Source of the DNA: an uncultured Verrucomicrobiota bacterium
Lineage (GTDB): Bacteria; Verrucomicrobiota; Verrucomicrobiia; Methylacidiphilales; UBA1321
DNA length: 64,000 nucleotides
Assembly (NCBI GenBank): GCA_903863295.1
Contig: CAIPBM010000171.1
Location: 50,766 to 114,765 of the forward strand
Direction of reading: 5' to 3'
The notes under the pieces were generated by a model. That model worked only from the letters and a program-made list of their open reading frames with translations. It made no database searches and had not been told where the DNA came from. The position numbers and the translations under genes were made by a program. This document shows, piece by piece, positions 43,677 through 53,312 of the stretch (position 1 is its first letter; each line of letters begins with the position of its first letter).

Positions 43677-45685
43677 TGATTTTGAAGATGAGAAAACTAT
43701 CCCTATTCATTGCTGCTGGGAGTCTCCTCTTCGGAATTTCGTTTGCGCATGCCGACGAAGTCAAACTGACTGAGGAATCGGCGAATGGCGGCACGGTCTA
43801 TCGCCTTCAGAACTACCGGGTGAACTTACTGATCGATCCCGCCCGCGGCGGCGCCGTGGTCTCCTACAAAGACAAGCTTGGCGGCAATATCGAACTGATC
43901 CAGCAGGCCAAATACGGAGGGCTTTGTCAGGATCATTTCCAGGCGCAGCCATGGCCCGGCGAATTGCTTGAAGTCCCCTACGTAGCGAGTGTAATTAAAG
44001 AGTCCTCGGAAGAATGCGTTGTCCAAGTATCGCGTGAATCCTCAGGAACATTCCTGGGGGAGCACTACCCTAGTCTTGAGGGAGTGCTTCTTGAAAAGCA
44101 ATACAGTCTGAAGGCAGGAAGTCCGGCCTTGGAATGCCGGGTCAAACTCACCGCTTCCGCAAAAAACCCATCCACCTTGGCTTATTGGTCTCAAAATGTT
44201 TTCTGGGCGGGCGGAACGTATGACGCAGGAAGTGACTGGAGTTTTCGGCCAAGCACCCGGGGAGTCCGGGCCAAATCAAAAGAAAAGCCGGGACTTGCGG
44301 GTACGGAAGACTTTCTGAACGATTTCAATGCTGGCTGGATGGCTCTCATCGATAAAAAATCCAAGTCGGGCCTGGTGATCCTGGCGGATTATAACGATCT
44401 GAAATCGCTCTACGTCAACAATGGTAACCAGACTATTGAGATGCTGTTCAACGTGACCTATCTTCCTCCCGGATCTTCGGCGGAATTTATGACGAAAATC
44501 ATTCCCGTATCCGGTCTCGACAACGTGATTACCGCCAATGACGACTTTATCGCAGGTTGCAAGGTAACCTCCGACAACAAGGGGAGCGGCAGTGTCGCCA
44601 TGGATTTTGTGCGCTCGGTGAATCCGCCCCAAAGCGTGTCGCTTGATGTCACGGTAAAGAGCGCAACCAGTCTGGATACCGTGGCGCAGGCCGGGACGCT
44701 GAAGGTGGATATCATAGGCGACACCGCGAAATCTGTTGCTGTCAAGTTTTCAGGTGCAGCGCCGGACCCGCTTGTGATCGGCTTCAAAAGCCAAGTCGCG
44801 GGGGTTGCCGGTGTCGTCAATGAAGTTGCATTTGAGGACTTTTTCCCAGGCGCTTATCGCTGGGCAGAAAATATCGACACGGATATGTCGAGTCCGGTTT
44901 ATAAAGGCATTAGGCCAATCCAGAAGATCAATCTGCAAAGGCCCTCCAATATGGCTTTGCGGAACCCCGGCAAATCCAATGTCTGGTTCTTGGACGGTCT
45001 GCTGGACGACTACTACAGGATGAATGATGCCGTGAATCTCGTGACATTGAATGACCGCGACCTGACGAAAAAGCGATCCTTCACAATCAATGCCCAAGCG
45101 TTTGGCAATAAGCTCACCTTCTTTCCCTACGATTACGGTGAGTTGCTCTCCTTCAACTATATCATCGTAGGAGGCGTCAAGGCTGATGCGGTGGGGCCGA
45201 TCGGGATGGAAATGCTGGCCGACTTTCATAATGTTGGCGGCGGTATCATCATGCTGGGCGGCCCGGAAGCCTATGGGAAATCCGGCTTCGAGGGAACTAG
45301 AGTCGAAGAGTTTCTTCCAGTCAAAATCCAAAAAACCGGATTTGACCTCGCGGACGTCAAGGGGGCGGAAATTAGCGTGGCTGACAATCTCCCCATGCTT
45401 CAGGATCTCGACTGGAAAGGGAGCCCGCGGGTCCGCTATCTCCATGATGTCGAGGTCAAATCCTGGGGAAAAGTTGTCCTCACTGCCGGCGGAAAGCCGT
45501 TTCTTGTGATTGGAGAAATCCCGGGTAAAGGGAGGGTCGCCTGCATCCTGGGCGCTCCCATGGGCACCGTGCAAAATGGGCAAGGAGTTCCGTTCTGGGA
45601 ATGGAATGACTGGCCGTATCTCATGCGGCAGGTCGTCTGGTGGGTAACGAGGCAGGATCAGAAGTTTACACTGCAAATCAATTAA
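43676..45685 (+). CDS. Exported mutarotase-like/GATase1-like two-domain protein
   Basis: A 669-residue exported protein; the signal peptide is MRKLSLFIAAGSLLFGISFA after a short N-terminal extension, and the start codon overlaps the previous stop (TGATG). The N-terminal part (about 25-300) is a large beta-sandwich like carbohydrate-binding or mutarotase domains (VNLLIDPARGGAVVSYKDK). The C-terminal part (about 440-665) is a GATase1-like flavodoxin fold with ADFHNVGGGIIMLGGPEAYG, RVACILGAPMGTVQNG and VPFWEWNDWPYLMRQVVWW. That last motif is shared with the protein encoded at 46889-48784. No Cys-His-Glu triad of true amidotransferases is evident. Function unknown, probably glycan recognition. 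Confidence 0.6.
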   Translation: MILKMRKLSLFIAAGSLLFGISFAHADEVKLTEESANGGTVYRLQNYRVNLLIDPARGGAVVSYKDKLGGNIELIQQAKYGGLCQDHFQAQPWPGELLEVPYVASVIKESSEECVVQVSRESSGTFLGEHYPSLEGVLLEKQYSLKAGSPALECRVKLTASAKNPSTLAYWSQNVFWAGGTYDAGSDWSFRPSTRGVRAKSKEKPGLAGTEDFLNDFNAGWMALIDKKSKSGLVILADYNDLKSLYVNNGNQTIEMLFNVTYLPPGSSAEFMTKIIPVSGLDNVITANDDFIAGCKVTSDNKGSGSVAMDFVRSVNPPQSVSLDVTVKSATSLDTVAQAGTLKVDIIGDTAKSVAVKFSGAAPDPLVIGFKSQVAGVAGVVNEVAFEDFFPGAYRWAENIDTDMSSPVYKGIRPIQKINLQRPSNMALRNPGKSNVWFLDGLLDDYYRMNDAVNLVTLNDRDLTKKRSFTINAQAFGNKLTFFPYDYGELLSFNYIIVGGVKADAVGPIGMEMLADFHNVGGGIIMLGGPEAYGKSGFEGTRVEEFLPVKIQKTGFDLADVKGAEISVADNLPMLQDLDWKGSPRVRYLHDVEVKSWGKVVLTAGGKPFLVIGEIPGKGRVACILGAPMGTVQNGQGVPFWEWNDWPYLMRQVVWWVTRQDQKFTLQIN

Positions 45686-45702
45686 TGATAGGAATTCAAG
45701 AT

Positions 45703-46857
45703 ATGAAGAAAAAAATCCTAGCCATTCTAATTTCAATGACCTTAATCCAAGAGGCTTACTGTGACCCTCCCGCCGATTTGTTTGGAAAAAACCTGCTTGA
45801 TAACGGCGGTTTCCAAACCATGAATCCCTCAGACACCGTCCCAGCCGGATGGACGGTCAAAAGTACCGGAAGCAATGCTACTGTTTCGGCGGACCCGGAG
45901 AAAGCTCTGGTGGAGAAAAATTCGCTAAAGATTTCGATGCCTGAATCGGGAGATACGGGAACTTTAGTGAGTTGTGATCCGGTTTCTGTGACCCCCGGAA
46001 AACGCTACCTTTTTTCGGTCGCCTTCCGGCAGGAAGGAATGAGCGTGCTTGAGAATGACCACTATCCGTTCAAAGGGGTTGACGCTCAGGCGACCATTTA
46101 CTGGCTGGGATCAGACGATCGGCTCATTAAGGCAGACACAATCGGTTTGCCCTACGGGCCCTGCGCCTGGGATTTTCGTGACTTGATTGTCGAAGCTCCG
46201 GGAGGGGCCGAAAGGGCTTCAATCAATCTGGCAATGAGTAATAACAGTTTGAAAACAAGTGGCACAAACATCCCCTCTATAATTTGGTGGGACGCCGTCC
46301 AACTCCGGGAATATACACCGCCGGTCGGTGAGTCCGCCGCTCCTCAAGCTCAATCCCAGGTTTTTCATCCGGCTGCGGAATCATCGTGGAGTGGCATGAA
46401 CGGGGAGTGGTCTCATACCGTTGAAGATAAAGAAGCCCAGGCAGGCCAAGCCCTTGAAGCTCTTGCTTCAGGAAAAACAGGACTCGTGACGGATTCCCCC
46501 CAATTATCTCACATGCCCGCAGGCCTATACCGCCTCAAAGCCAAAGTATCCATTTCTGAAACAGGCTCAGATGTTTCAATCGGTTATATTGATGTTAACA
46601 GCCAGTATGCCGCCAGCCGCACCATACTTTATATTATTCCAAATAAGTTTTCGGCAGCCGGACAATATACAGACATTCAGGGCGATTTTATCGTACGGGA
46701 CAATGGATGGAACGCGATCAGCGCCTATACTGAGGGATTGCAAAAGTGGAAGATTGACTCGATTGAGATCATTCCTCTCGTCGTATTTTCCCAGGCGGAC
46801 CTCCAGCAGATGTTTCCGAGCTATGATAGTGCGACACCTGAAGAACGAAAGCCTTAA
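45703..46857 (+). CDS. Exported two-module carbohydrate-binding-like protein (short paralogue)
   Basis: A 384-residue protein from the ATG at 45703, giving a signal peptide (MKKKILAILISMTLIQEAYC). It has a CBM4/9-like module (LFGKNLLDNGGFQTM, then VTPGKRYLFSVAFRQEGMS, ending WWDAVQLREYTPP) and a second beta module (SSWSGMNGEWSHTVEDK through WKIDSIEIIPL). The next gene encodes the same two modules plus a third GATase1-like domain. This protein stops exactly at the linker that joins module two to that domain (ATPEERKP then stop). It may be a free binding protein or a truncated duplicate. Confidence 0.65.
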   Translation: MKKKILAILISMTLIQEAYCDPPADLFGKNLLDNGGFQTMNPSDTVPAGWTVKSTGSNATVSADPEKALVEKNSLKISMPESGDTGTLVSCDPVSVTPGKRYLFSVAFRQEGMSVLENDHYPFKGVDAQATIYWLGSDDRLIKADTIGLPYGPCAWDFRDLIVEAPGGAERASINLAMSNNSLKTSGTNIPSIIWWDAVQLREYTPPVGESAAPQAQSQVFHPAAESSWSGMNGEWSHTVEDKEAQAGQALEALASGKTGLVTDSPQLSHMPAGLYRLKAKVSISETGSDVSIGYIDVNSQYAASRTILYIIPNKFSAAGQYTDIQGDFIVRDNGWNAISAYTEGLQKWKIDSIEIIPLVVFSQADLQQMFPSYDSATPEERKP

Positions 46858-46888
46858 CGGCTTGTTAACAAGCTGTCGAATCCCCATT

Positions 46889-48784
46889 ATGTTTCGCTCT
46901 GCTCTTTTCTCTGCGGTATGCGCGGCGGGTGTTTTGCAGGCCTCCGAGCCCGTTAATCCCACTGGGCTTTTCGGAGTCAATCTCCTAAAAAACGGCGGCT
47001 TTGAGACCTTCGAGAACAACTCAGCCCCGGGGTGGTCTTTTCAGATCAACGGGAAAAACGCCGCGGTATCCGCAGATCAGAAAAGCGCTCTAAGCGGCGC
47101 ACAATCTCTGAAGATATCGCTGCCGGAATCCGGGTCGTCGTGCCAGGTCGTTTCCACGCCAGTCCTGGTGACTCCTGGAAAAAGTTATCTTTTCTCGATC
47201 TCCTTCCGGCAGGAAGGGATGAGCTCCATGAAAAACGGGACTTACGCCTTTTCCGGTGTAGAAGGGTCCGCCAGTCTAGAGTGGTTGGATGAAAAGGAGA
47301 AGGCTATCACTGGATCTGCTCCGCTGCAGTTTCCCTACGCGCCGTCACCGTGGGATATTCGCGACGCGATTGTGGTGGCTCCCGCCACGGCAAAATCGGT
47401 AATAGTCCAAGTCTCATTCGGCAACGAAAGCGCGAAACAGGTCGCCGCAAATATTCCTTCCTGTCTATGGTTGGATGAGGTGCATTTGCGGGAATACACC
47501 CCGCCGCCTACGCCTGCTTGGGCGACCCAAAAGGCGGGATTGGTCGTTGATGGATTTGTCTCGGATACGGAAGTTAAAACATTTTTCCCCGCCTCGGATA
47601 CAACTTGGAGGTACATCAACGGACAGTGGTCTAAGTCAATCACCGATGGAAAGACAGAGCGCGGAGGGGCCCTCAAAGCGGAGGCTTGCGGGAGCGTGGG
47701 AATCATGGCCAATTCTCCCTACTATCAGGCCATGCCTCCCGGTCTCTACAGGATGATCGCCAGGGTAGCTGTGCCGGACATTTCCAGCCCCGAAAAAAGC
47801 GGCTTTATTGACATCGACAGCCAAAATGCAGGCGAGCGCGCTATGCTGGAGATTGTCCCCAGAGATTTTCCTGTATCAGGAGAATATAGGAATGTGGAAA
47901 GGGACTTTTTGGTTAGAGACGACGGATGGTGGTCTCTCAGGGCCTACACTGACGGGAAGCAGGAGTGGCGAATCGATTCCATCCGTGTTTTCCCGCTTAC
48001 AACATTTTCGGATGTGCAACTTATTGAGGTTTTCCCAGGGTGCGATGGGGCGGTGCCAGCAGACCTAAAGCCGGTTAGAAAACCAGTATTGAAGGCGCTG
48101 GTAGTGGCGGGAGTTGGATGGGACACTCTTAAAATTCCGGAGATCCTGCGATCCACGTTTATGGATATGGAGATGACGCCGGTCTGGCTCCAAAAGGACT
48201 CCGGCTACAAGCTCAAAAGCTGGCCGGAAACCCCAGAAGCTCTTTTCCAGAACAACGCAGTTTTCCTTTGCAACATCCCTTCCACGGCATTCTCGATTCA
48301 GCAGAAAAGCACTCTGCGGGAATATGTCAGGCGAGGTGGCATATTGGTGATCATGGGAGGGCATCTTTCATACGAAAGGGGCGCATGGAAAGGCTCACTC
48401 CTTGATGAGTTATTACCAGTGGAGGTCGCCGACACTTTCGGGCAGGGGTTGCTGTTGAACAAAACAGGATGGCCCATCGAGTTGTCACCCAAGATTCCGT
48501 GGGTCGGGGACTATTCCTTAGACGAGCGTCCGGAAGTGTACGCTCTCCATCGCAGCATAGCCAAACCGGACACCGAAATTCTGGCTTCTGCCGATGGATT
48601 CCCATTCCTTTGCGCGCGGAAATATGGAGAAGGCAAGGTCATCGCATGTCTCGGTGCGCCTTTGGGCATGGCCGATGGCAACAGCGGAGTGCCTTTCTGG
48701 CAGTGGAACGACTGGATATATCTGATGCGTGACACGTTGTATGACGCGCTGGCACCGGAAAAACTCACAAAATTAAATGAATGA
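46889..48784 (+). CDS. Exported CBM-like / GATase1-like protein (long paralogue)
   Basis: A 631-residue protein from the ATG at 46889, with signal peptide MFRSALFSAVCAAGVLQA. The frame extends further upstream only within the previous gene. It has the same modules as its neighbour: LFGVNLLKNGGFETFENNSA through LWLDEVHLREYTPP, then a second beta module with YINGQWSKSITDGKTERGGA. It adds a C-terminal GATase1-like domain (about 400-630) with YVRRGGILVIMGGHLSYERG, GKVIACLGAPLGMADGN and VPFWQWNDWIYLM. The last part aligns by eye with the end of the protein encoded at 43676-45685. These three genes look like shuffled versions of shared modules for glycan binding. Confidence 0.65.
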   Translation: MFRSALFSAVCAAGVLQASEPVNPTGLFGVNLLKNGGFETFENNSAPGWSFQINGKNAAVSADQKSALSGAQSLKISLPESGSSCQVVSTPVLVTPGKSYLFSISFRQEGMSSMKNGTYAFSGVEGSASLEWLDEKEKAITGSAPLQFPYAPSPWDIRDAIVVAPATAKSVIVQVSFGNESAKQVAANIPSCLWLDEVHLREYTPPPTPAWATQKAGLVVDGFVSDTEVKTFFPASDTTWRYINGQWSKSITDGKTERGGALKAEACGSVGIMANSPYYQAMPPGLYRMIARVAVPDISSPEKSGFIDIDSQNAGERAMLEIVPRDFPVSGEYRNVERDFLVRDDGWWSLRAYTDGKQEWRIDSIRVFPLTTFSDVQLIEVFPGCDGAVPADLKPVRKPVLKALVVAGVGWDTLKIPEILRSTFMDMEMTPVWLQKDSGYKLKSWPETPEALFQNNAVFLCNIPSTAFSIQQKSTLREYVRRGGILVIMGGHLSYERGAWKGSLLDELLPVEVADTFGQGLLLNKTGWPIELSPKIPWVGDYSLDERPEVYALHRSIAKPDTEILASADGFPFLCARKYGEGKVIACLGAPLGMADGNSGVPFWQWNDWIYLMRDTLYDALAPEKLTKLNE

Positions 48785-48858
48785 GTTCCAACAATCATCG
48801 AGTTTCCGACTGATGAACAACTCCGCCTCAACTTCGACAGAATCCGGAACTTAACTCT

Positions 48859-50235
48859 ATGCCACCGGCAACAGCCATTACCGCCTATCCCGACTTGGAG
48901 CGACTGCCACTCTTCAGCATCCCAAAGAACTGCACCTTGGAGACTGATGAAACTGCCATGGCGGCCTACTACGCGAATCGCCCGCTGATGTGGCGCAACA
49001 TCGCCATGATTGGAATCTGCAACTTGGGCTGGAGCACGGTATTCGCGCTTATAGGTCCGCTCATGGCGCTGCGAGTGCTTGATATTGGGGTTCGGGAGAA
49101 TATTCAAGCAACGATTACCTCTGCGAATTCATGGGCGGTGAGTTTTTTGGTGATGTGGTTTTCGTGGATGAGCGATCACACCATCTCGCGGCTCGGACGC
49201 CGTAAGCCGTATCTGTTTATCGCGGCGCCTTTCATCATTGTTCCCATCGTGATCTTCCCACTGGTGGCGCAGCCACAGTTCATCGTCCTGCTGATTGCCC
49301 TGCAAGTTGTTTCTATGTTCTTCATGGACATGAAAGGCTCGACTTTCCCGCTGCTCAATATCGACTGTGTTCCGCGCGATATGCTGGCCCGCGCCAGCTC
49401 GGTTCTGGCCATCGCGGGCGGGGTGACCACCTTTATCACGATGCGCTCGGCGGGTTATCTGTTGCGGTTGGGCGAGTGGGTTCCCTATGCCATTGGGGGA
49501 ACCGTCATGGGGCTTGCGACGCTGGCTGCGTTTTTCATAAAGGAGCCCCCGATCCGCCACCCTGCAGCGGAATCATTCAAGCCCTGGTCCACCTTCAAAG
49601 TGGCATCGCAGGACAAACGCATCTTTGTGCTGATGATCGGCGTCGCACTGGTGGCCGGTTACGCGGCGATGTCAAACCAATGGCTCTGGTTTTTTGCAAA
49701 GAAAAATCTGGGGATGGAGCGCACGGAGATTTTCAATGCGCTCTCGTGGGTTGGGCTGGTCAACATCGTGGCGGCTTATCCAGTGGCATGGGTAATTGAC
49801 CGCTGGGGAAGCTTGCGCGTGGTGATCGTCTTCTACCTTGCACAGATCGGATGTTTCATTGGTGCAATGAACATCGCCACTCCACATGGGCTCTTGGTTC
49901 TTGCAGTGGCGCAGACGATCTTTTTTCCGCTCTACTCGGCTGCTGATATCAGCGTTTACAAAGCGTGCCCACCGAAAGACGTCGGCTCGATCACCTCTAC
50001 CTGTGCTTTTTTTAAGAACGGTGCGGCAGGCTGCATGAGCCTAGCATCAGGATGGCTAATATTTTGGATGGGCGGGAATTTTCGGGTTGGATTTGTTCTA
50101 GGCATTATTGTTGCGACGATTGGAATGGCCCTTTACGCCTGGCACCAAGGCTGGCTTGTGAAGAAGCCTGTCTGCGCGACCGTCGATGTTTCCGAGAAAT
50201 CGGGTGCCCAAAGATTGGATTTCGAAGCGGTCTGA
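48859..50235 (+). CDS. MFS sugar transporter
   Basis: A 458-residue integral membrane protein with about 12 hydrophobic segments and MFS hallmarks: the loop 2-3 motif SDHTISRLGRRKPYLFIAAP (D-x4-R-x-G-R-R/K) and helix patterns in both halves. It resembles sucrose/glycoside cation symporters (GPH/SUC-type). It probably imports the oligosaccharides released by the exported enzymes encoded upstream. The first 40 residues are a hydrophilic N-terminal extension. It is between the exported group and the intracellular enzymes, the expected position for an uptake gene in such loci. Confidence 0.85.
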   Translation: MPPATAITAYPDLERLPLFSIPKNCTLETDETAMAAYYANRPLMWRNIAMIGICNLGWSTVFALIGPLMALRVLDIGVRENIQATITSANSWAVSFLVMWFSWMSDHTISRLGRRKPYLFIAAPFIIVPIVIFPLVAQPQFIVLLIALQVVSMFFMDMKGSTFPLLNIDCVPRDMLARASSVLAIAGGVTTFITMRSAGYLLRLGEWVPYAIGGTVMGLATLAAFFIKEPPIRHPAAESFKPWSTFKVASQDKRIFVLMIGVALVAGYAAMSNQWLWFFAKKNLGMERTEIFNALSWVGLVNIVAAYPVAWVIDRWGSLRVVIVFYLAQIGCFIGAMNIATPHGLLVLAVAQTIFFPLYSAADISVYKACPPKDVGSITSTCAFFKNGAAGCMSLASGWLIFWMGGNFRVGFVLGIIVATIGMALYAWHQGWLVKKPVCATVDVSEKSGAQRLDFEAV

Positions 50236-50242
50236 AAACTAT

Positions 50243-51244
50243 ATGGATAAGCCTGTCCAATACGGTATTGTCGGCGTGGGTGGCTTCGGTGCTCAGCGCC
50301 GAGAACGTCTTAGGAAATGCAGCGCCTACAGAATCATCGGTGGCGTGGATATCCGCCATGAGGCGTTCACCAAGGCTGAAGCGGAGGAGGGGCGCGCTCT
50401 GAAGCGATACGCCTCTGTTGAAGAACTTTCGGCGGACCCAGCCATTGAGGCGGTGTTTATTGCCACACCAGCCAGCCTGCATGTGCCGCAGGCGATGATC
50501 GCCGCGCGCGCGGGTAAGGCGGTTTTTTGCGAAAAGCCGCTTGGGCCATCCTTGGAGGACTGCCGGGAGTTGGTTGAATATTGCGAGGAGCATGGGATCC
50601 CACACGGACATGGCTTCAGCGCGCGTTTTTCTCCGCTCTGGCAGGAAGTGAAACGCCTCGTTGAGGCAGGAACACTGTGCCGGATCGTGAGCGTTTCCGC
50701 CGCCACGATGCACACCGGCGGATTTCATTTCGGTGAGGGATGTTGGCGTTTTAAGGCCGGCGAGAATCCCGGCGGGCCCCTCTTTCAGTGTGGCATTCAT
50801 AAGCTCGACACCCTGAGGTTTCTCTTTGGCGAGGGCCGCTGGCTTGCCGGCGTGGTCAATCGTACTATCACGTCCTCCCCGACAGACGATGCCTACGTCC
50901 TGCTCGGTGAGTTCGGCGGCATCCCGACCACGTTCCACAGTCATTATGTGGCCAGTTACCGCCATGCCATGGAAATCTACGGCACAAAGGGCGATTTGTT
51001 CATCACCGAGTTTCCCGACAAACTCGAGCACAAGATCACCGATCTCGCCTCGGGCTTTGAACCGGTGCATGACCTCACGGATACCATCCCGCCGACCGAT
51101 GCTGAAGGGGACGCGTTGCGCGATTTCGCTCTCTCCGTTCGCGCGCGTCGCCAGCCAGCGATGAGCGGACGGGAGGGTCTCAAGTCGATGGAACTGATCT
51201 TTGAGGCTGTTCGGATTGCCAAGCCGCTCCAACTACCGCTGTGA
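50243..51244 (+). CDS. Gfo/Idh/MocA-family oxidoreductase
   Basis: About 333 residues from the ATG at 50243, 7 bases after the MFS stop. An N-terminal Rossmann fold (GIVGVGGFGAQRRERL, glycines at 11-16) is followed by the EKP motif at 97-99 (FCEKPLGPSLEDC) and a C-terminal alpha/beta domain with GHGFSARFSPLWQEVKRL. It oxidises or epimerises a sugar, sugar acid or amino sugar with NAD(P). The substrate is presumably a product of the intracellular hydrolases encoded downstream. A longer frame from 50186 overlaps the MFS gene and is rejected. Confidence 0.88.
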   Translation: MDKPVQYGIVGVGGFGAQRRERLRKCSAYRIIGGVDIRHEAFTKAEAEEGRALKRYASVEELSADPAIEAVFIATPASLHVPQAMIAARAGKAVFCEKPLGPSLEDCRELVEYCEEHGIPHGHGFSARFSPLWQEVKRLVEAGTLCRIVSVSAATMHTGGFHFGEGCWRFKAGENPGGPLFQCGIHKLDTLRFLFGEGRWLAGVVNRTITSSPTDDAYVLLGEFGGIPTTFHSHYVASYRHAMEIYGTKGDLFITEFPDKLEHKITDLASGFEPVHDLTDTIPPTDAEGDALRDFALSVRARRQPAMSGREGLKSMELIFEAVRIAKPLQLPL

Positions 51245-51265
51245 GCATGAATAAAGACGGATGGA

Positions 51266-53062
51266 ATGCCTTCCCTTATCCCAATAAATAAAATAATGCA
51301 ACTTGCTCTCTCTCACCTTGGCTACCGTCCAGGCTCGCCTAAAACAGTAACGCTTTGTCCAGAATCGGATCATGCCAATCTGCCAGACCGAATCCCATTT
51401 TATCTGAGGCAAAATTGTTTTCGTATGCCGCGCGAGCGCGACGAACCAGAGGGCTTCTCCAAGCGCTTTCCGTGTCCGTTTGATTTGATGCTAGGCAAGC
51501 TCATCCCCGAGTACGGTACGTTTTTTTATCAGGGCGAACTCGTGAAGGTCGAGTCCCGCTGGGGCACTTTCTGGCAGGCGGATTTCAGCGAGTTCACGAT
51601 GCCGGGTAGCTACCAAATCGAGACCGACTACCAGATCTCGGCTCCGTTTATGATCGCAGAATGCGTCTATGACCGCCTCACCCGGGGCTTCTTGACTTTT
51701 CTCTACGGCCAGCGTTGCGGCTGCGAAATTCCGGGAGTTCATCCCGCTTGCCACCTTGACGACGGGGTGCTCGACACCGATGGCAGCTACTGGCCGGCAA
51801 CCGGGGGATGGCATGATGCGGGGGATTTTCGTAAATGGCTTTCCCTCACGCAGAGTAATCTCACCGCTCTGGTTGCAATCATCGAGAAAGGGAATTCGGC
51901 TTTTCACGAAACAGCTCGGGAAGAAATCCGGTGGGGCAACCGGCTTTTCCACCAGATGATCACCCACGAGGGGCAGATCTATGAGGACGTGGCCGGTGGG
52001 GATGCACCGCCGGAACTCAACCGCGTCTATGAAGAGCATTGGTGGTTTGAAAACCATCCTGGCTGTTACGCGAATGCCAGTGACAACCGCTGGACCGACA
52101 ATCGCCTGCACTCGCGCGACGAACGCATCGTGCGCACGACTTACAATGCGCAGATTCAGTTCGCTTTTGTGCAGTTGCAGATGCAGTGCTCGAGGGTACT
52201 TCCCGACGCCGATGGTGTGATTTGCCGCGGATTCGCCGAGCGCGCATGGAAGTATGGTCGTAAGCGGGGTCACGATGGGCGCACCCTCTATATCGCGCAA
52301 GAGCTGCTTGCAGCGCTGGAATTGCCCGAGCTGGCCGAGATCGATTTTATCCGATCACTGGCGAACGAACTCCTAGCGCGTCAGGAGTCGCGAGTTGGGG
52401 GCATCAGCGGATTTTTCTACGAGAAAGACCGCGCAGACGCCTTTCGAAGCATTGCCTATGCGGGGCACCCCGCCTTGGCCTTACTGCGGCTGGTCGAGTT
52501 GGCGCTGCCGGGATTGGAGGCTGAAGCCGCCCGTTGCAGCGAGGCCGTGAAACTGTATTGCGACGGCTATTTGGCCGGTGACGCCGTGTCGAATCCCTTC
52601 GCATTCACACCTTATGGCGTATTCAAAAATCCGGAACAGGGAGAGCGGCAAACGTTCCGCGAAGCGGGCGGCGGACTTGGCATTCGCAGCTTCATGCATC
52701 CGTTTAATGTCCAGGGCATCGCCCACGGCACTTCCAGTTGCGCTACAGCTCATGCCGCCGTGCTGGCCAAGGCCGCTGCGCTCCTCGGTGTTCCGGCTTG
52801 GCGGGCACTGGCCGAGAGGCAGATCCAGTGGACGGTCGGGCACAACACACTTAACCGTTCGCTCTACAACGGGATCGGCTACCGTCAACCCGTAGCCTAT
52901 GGGTTTCGTGTGACCCAGATTCCAGAAGGCTCCGTCATCGGATTCATCGGGCGCCCGGACGACACACCATATTTGGAGGAGAGCTTCGCCATTGAGTGGA
53001 ACACCCTTGAGCACTGGGACGTTCCTTATGCCCATGCGATCAACGCCACCTGCTGGATTTAA
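51266..53062 (+). CDS. Glycoside hydrolase family 9-type enzyme, cytoplasmic
   Basis: A 598-residue protein with an N-terminal Ig-like domain (about 10-110) and a GH9 (alpha/alpha)6 barrel. The GH9 signature GGWHDAGDFRKW is present, with Asp 184 and Asp 187 as the likely base pair. The C-terminal catalytic region reads PYLEESFAIEWNT, where the position of the usual acid Glu (before V/F-A-I) is Ser 573 and Glu 572 is one residue earlier. This oddity could alter activity. No signal peptide, so it acts inside the cell, probably on imported oligosaccharides instead of cellulose itself. Family GH9 includes endoglucanases and exo-glucosaminidases. Confidence 0.8.
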   Translation: MPSLIPINKIMQLALSHLGYRPGSPKTVTLCPESDHANLPDRIPFYLRQNCFRMPRERDEPEGFSKRFPCPFDLMLGKLIPEYGTFFYQGELVKVESRWGTFWQADFSEFTMPGSYQIETDYQISAPFMIAECVYDRLTRGFLTFLYGQRCGCEIPGVHPACHLDDGVLDTDGSYWPATGGWHDAGDFRKWLSLTQSNLTALVAIIEKGNSAFHETAREEIRWGNRLFHQMITHEGQIYEDVAGGDAPPELNRVYEEHWWFENHPGCYANASDNRWTDNRLHSRDERIVRTTYNAQIQFAFVQLQMQCSRVLPDADGVICRGFAERAWKYGRKRGHDGRTLYIAQELLAALELPELAEIDFIRSLANELLARQESRVGGISGFFYEKDRADAFRSIAYAGHPALALLRLVELALPGLEAEAARCSEAVKLYCDGYLAGDAVSNPFAFTPYGVFKNPEQGERQTFREAGGGLGIRSFMHPFNVQGIAHGTSSCATAHAAVLAKAAALLGVPAWRALAERQIQWTVGHNTLNRSLYNGIGYRQPVAYGFRVTQIPEGSVIGFIGRPDDTPYLEESFAIEWNTLEHWDVPYAHAINATCWI

Positions 53063-53068
53063 GAAAAC

Positions 53069-53245
53069 ATGAAAGATCTAGAATTGAAATTATCAGGGGC
53101 TGTCACGCCGGACGTAATCAGCTATGAAAAGAACGGCTGGGGTGCGGGTCACATGCAACTTCACGTATATGAGATTTTCTCCTCGACTCACGCCGCTTTC
53201 TTACCGGAGCTCGCTGGCTTCATTCGTTGGGAAATCCGAAGTTAA
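53069..53245 (+). CDS. Small open reading frame, hypothetical
   Basis: A 58-codon frame starting 6 bases after the GH9 stop. It begins MKDLELKLSGAVTPDVISYE and ends with a helical ELAGFIRWEIRS. It has a normal amino-acid mix but no recognised family, and the ribosome-binding site is weak. It could be a tiny protein of the operon or a piece of a lost gene. The 67 bases after it lead to the GH2 start. Confidence 0.3.
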   Translation: MKDLELKLSGAVTPDVISYEKNGWGAGHMQLHVYEIFSSTHAAFLPELAGFIRWEIRS

Positions 53246-53312
53246 GAACCGGTTTTGTTCTGTAGGGTAAAAATGAAGCCTCTACTAAATTCAAAAAGCG
53301 AGATGATTTATA

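Noticed and set aside
44750..45736. 328-codon open frame on the minus strand
   Set aside because: It lies wholly antisense to the well-supported exported protein at 43676-45685 and has shadow composition typical of high-GC genes.
50105..51232. 375-codon open frame on the minus strand
   Set aside because: Antisense to the Gfo/Idh/MocA gene, which has clear Rossmann and EKP motifs; no motif in the minus frame.
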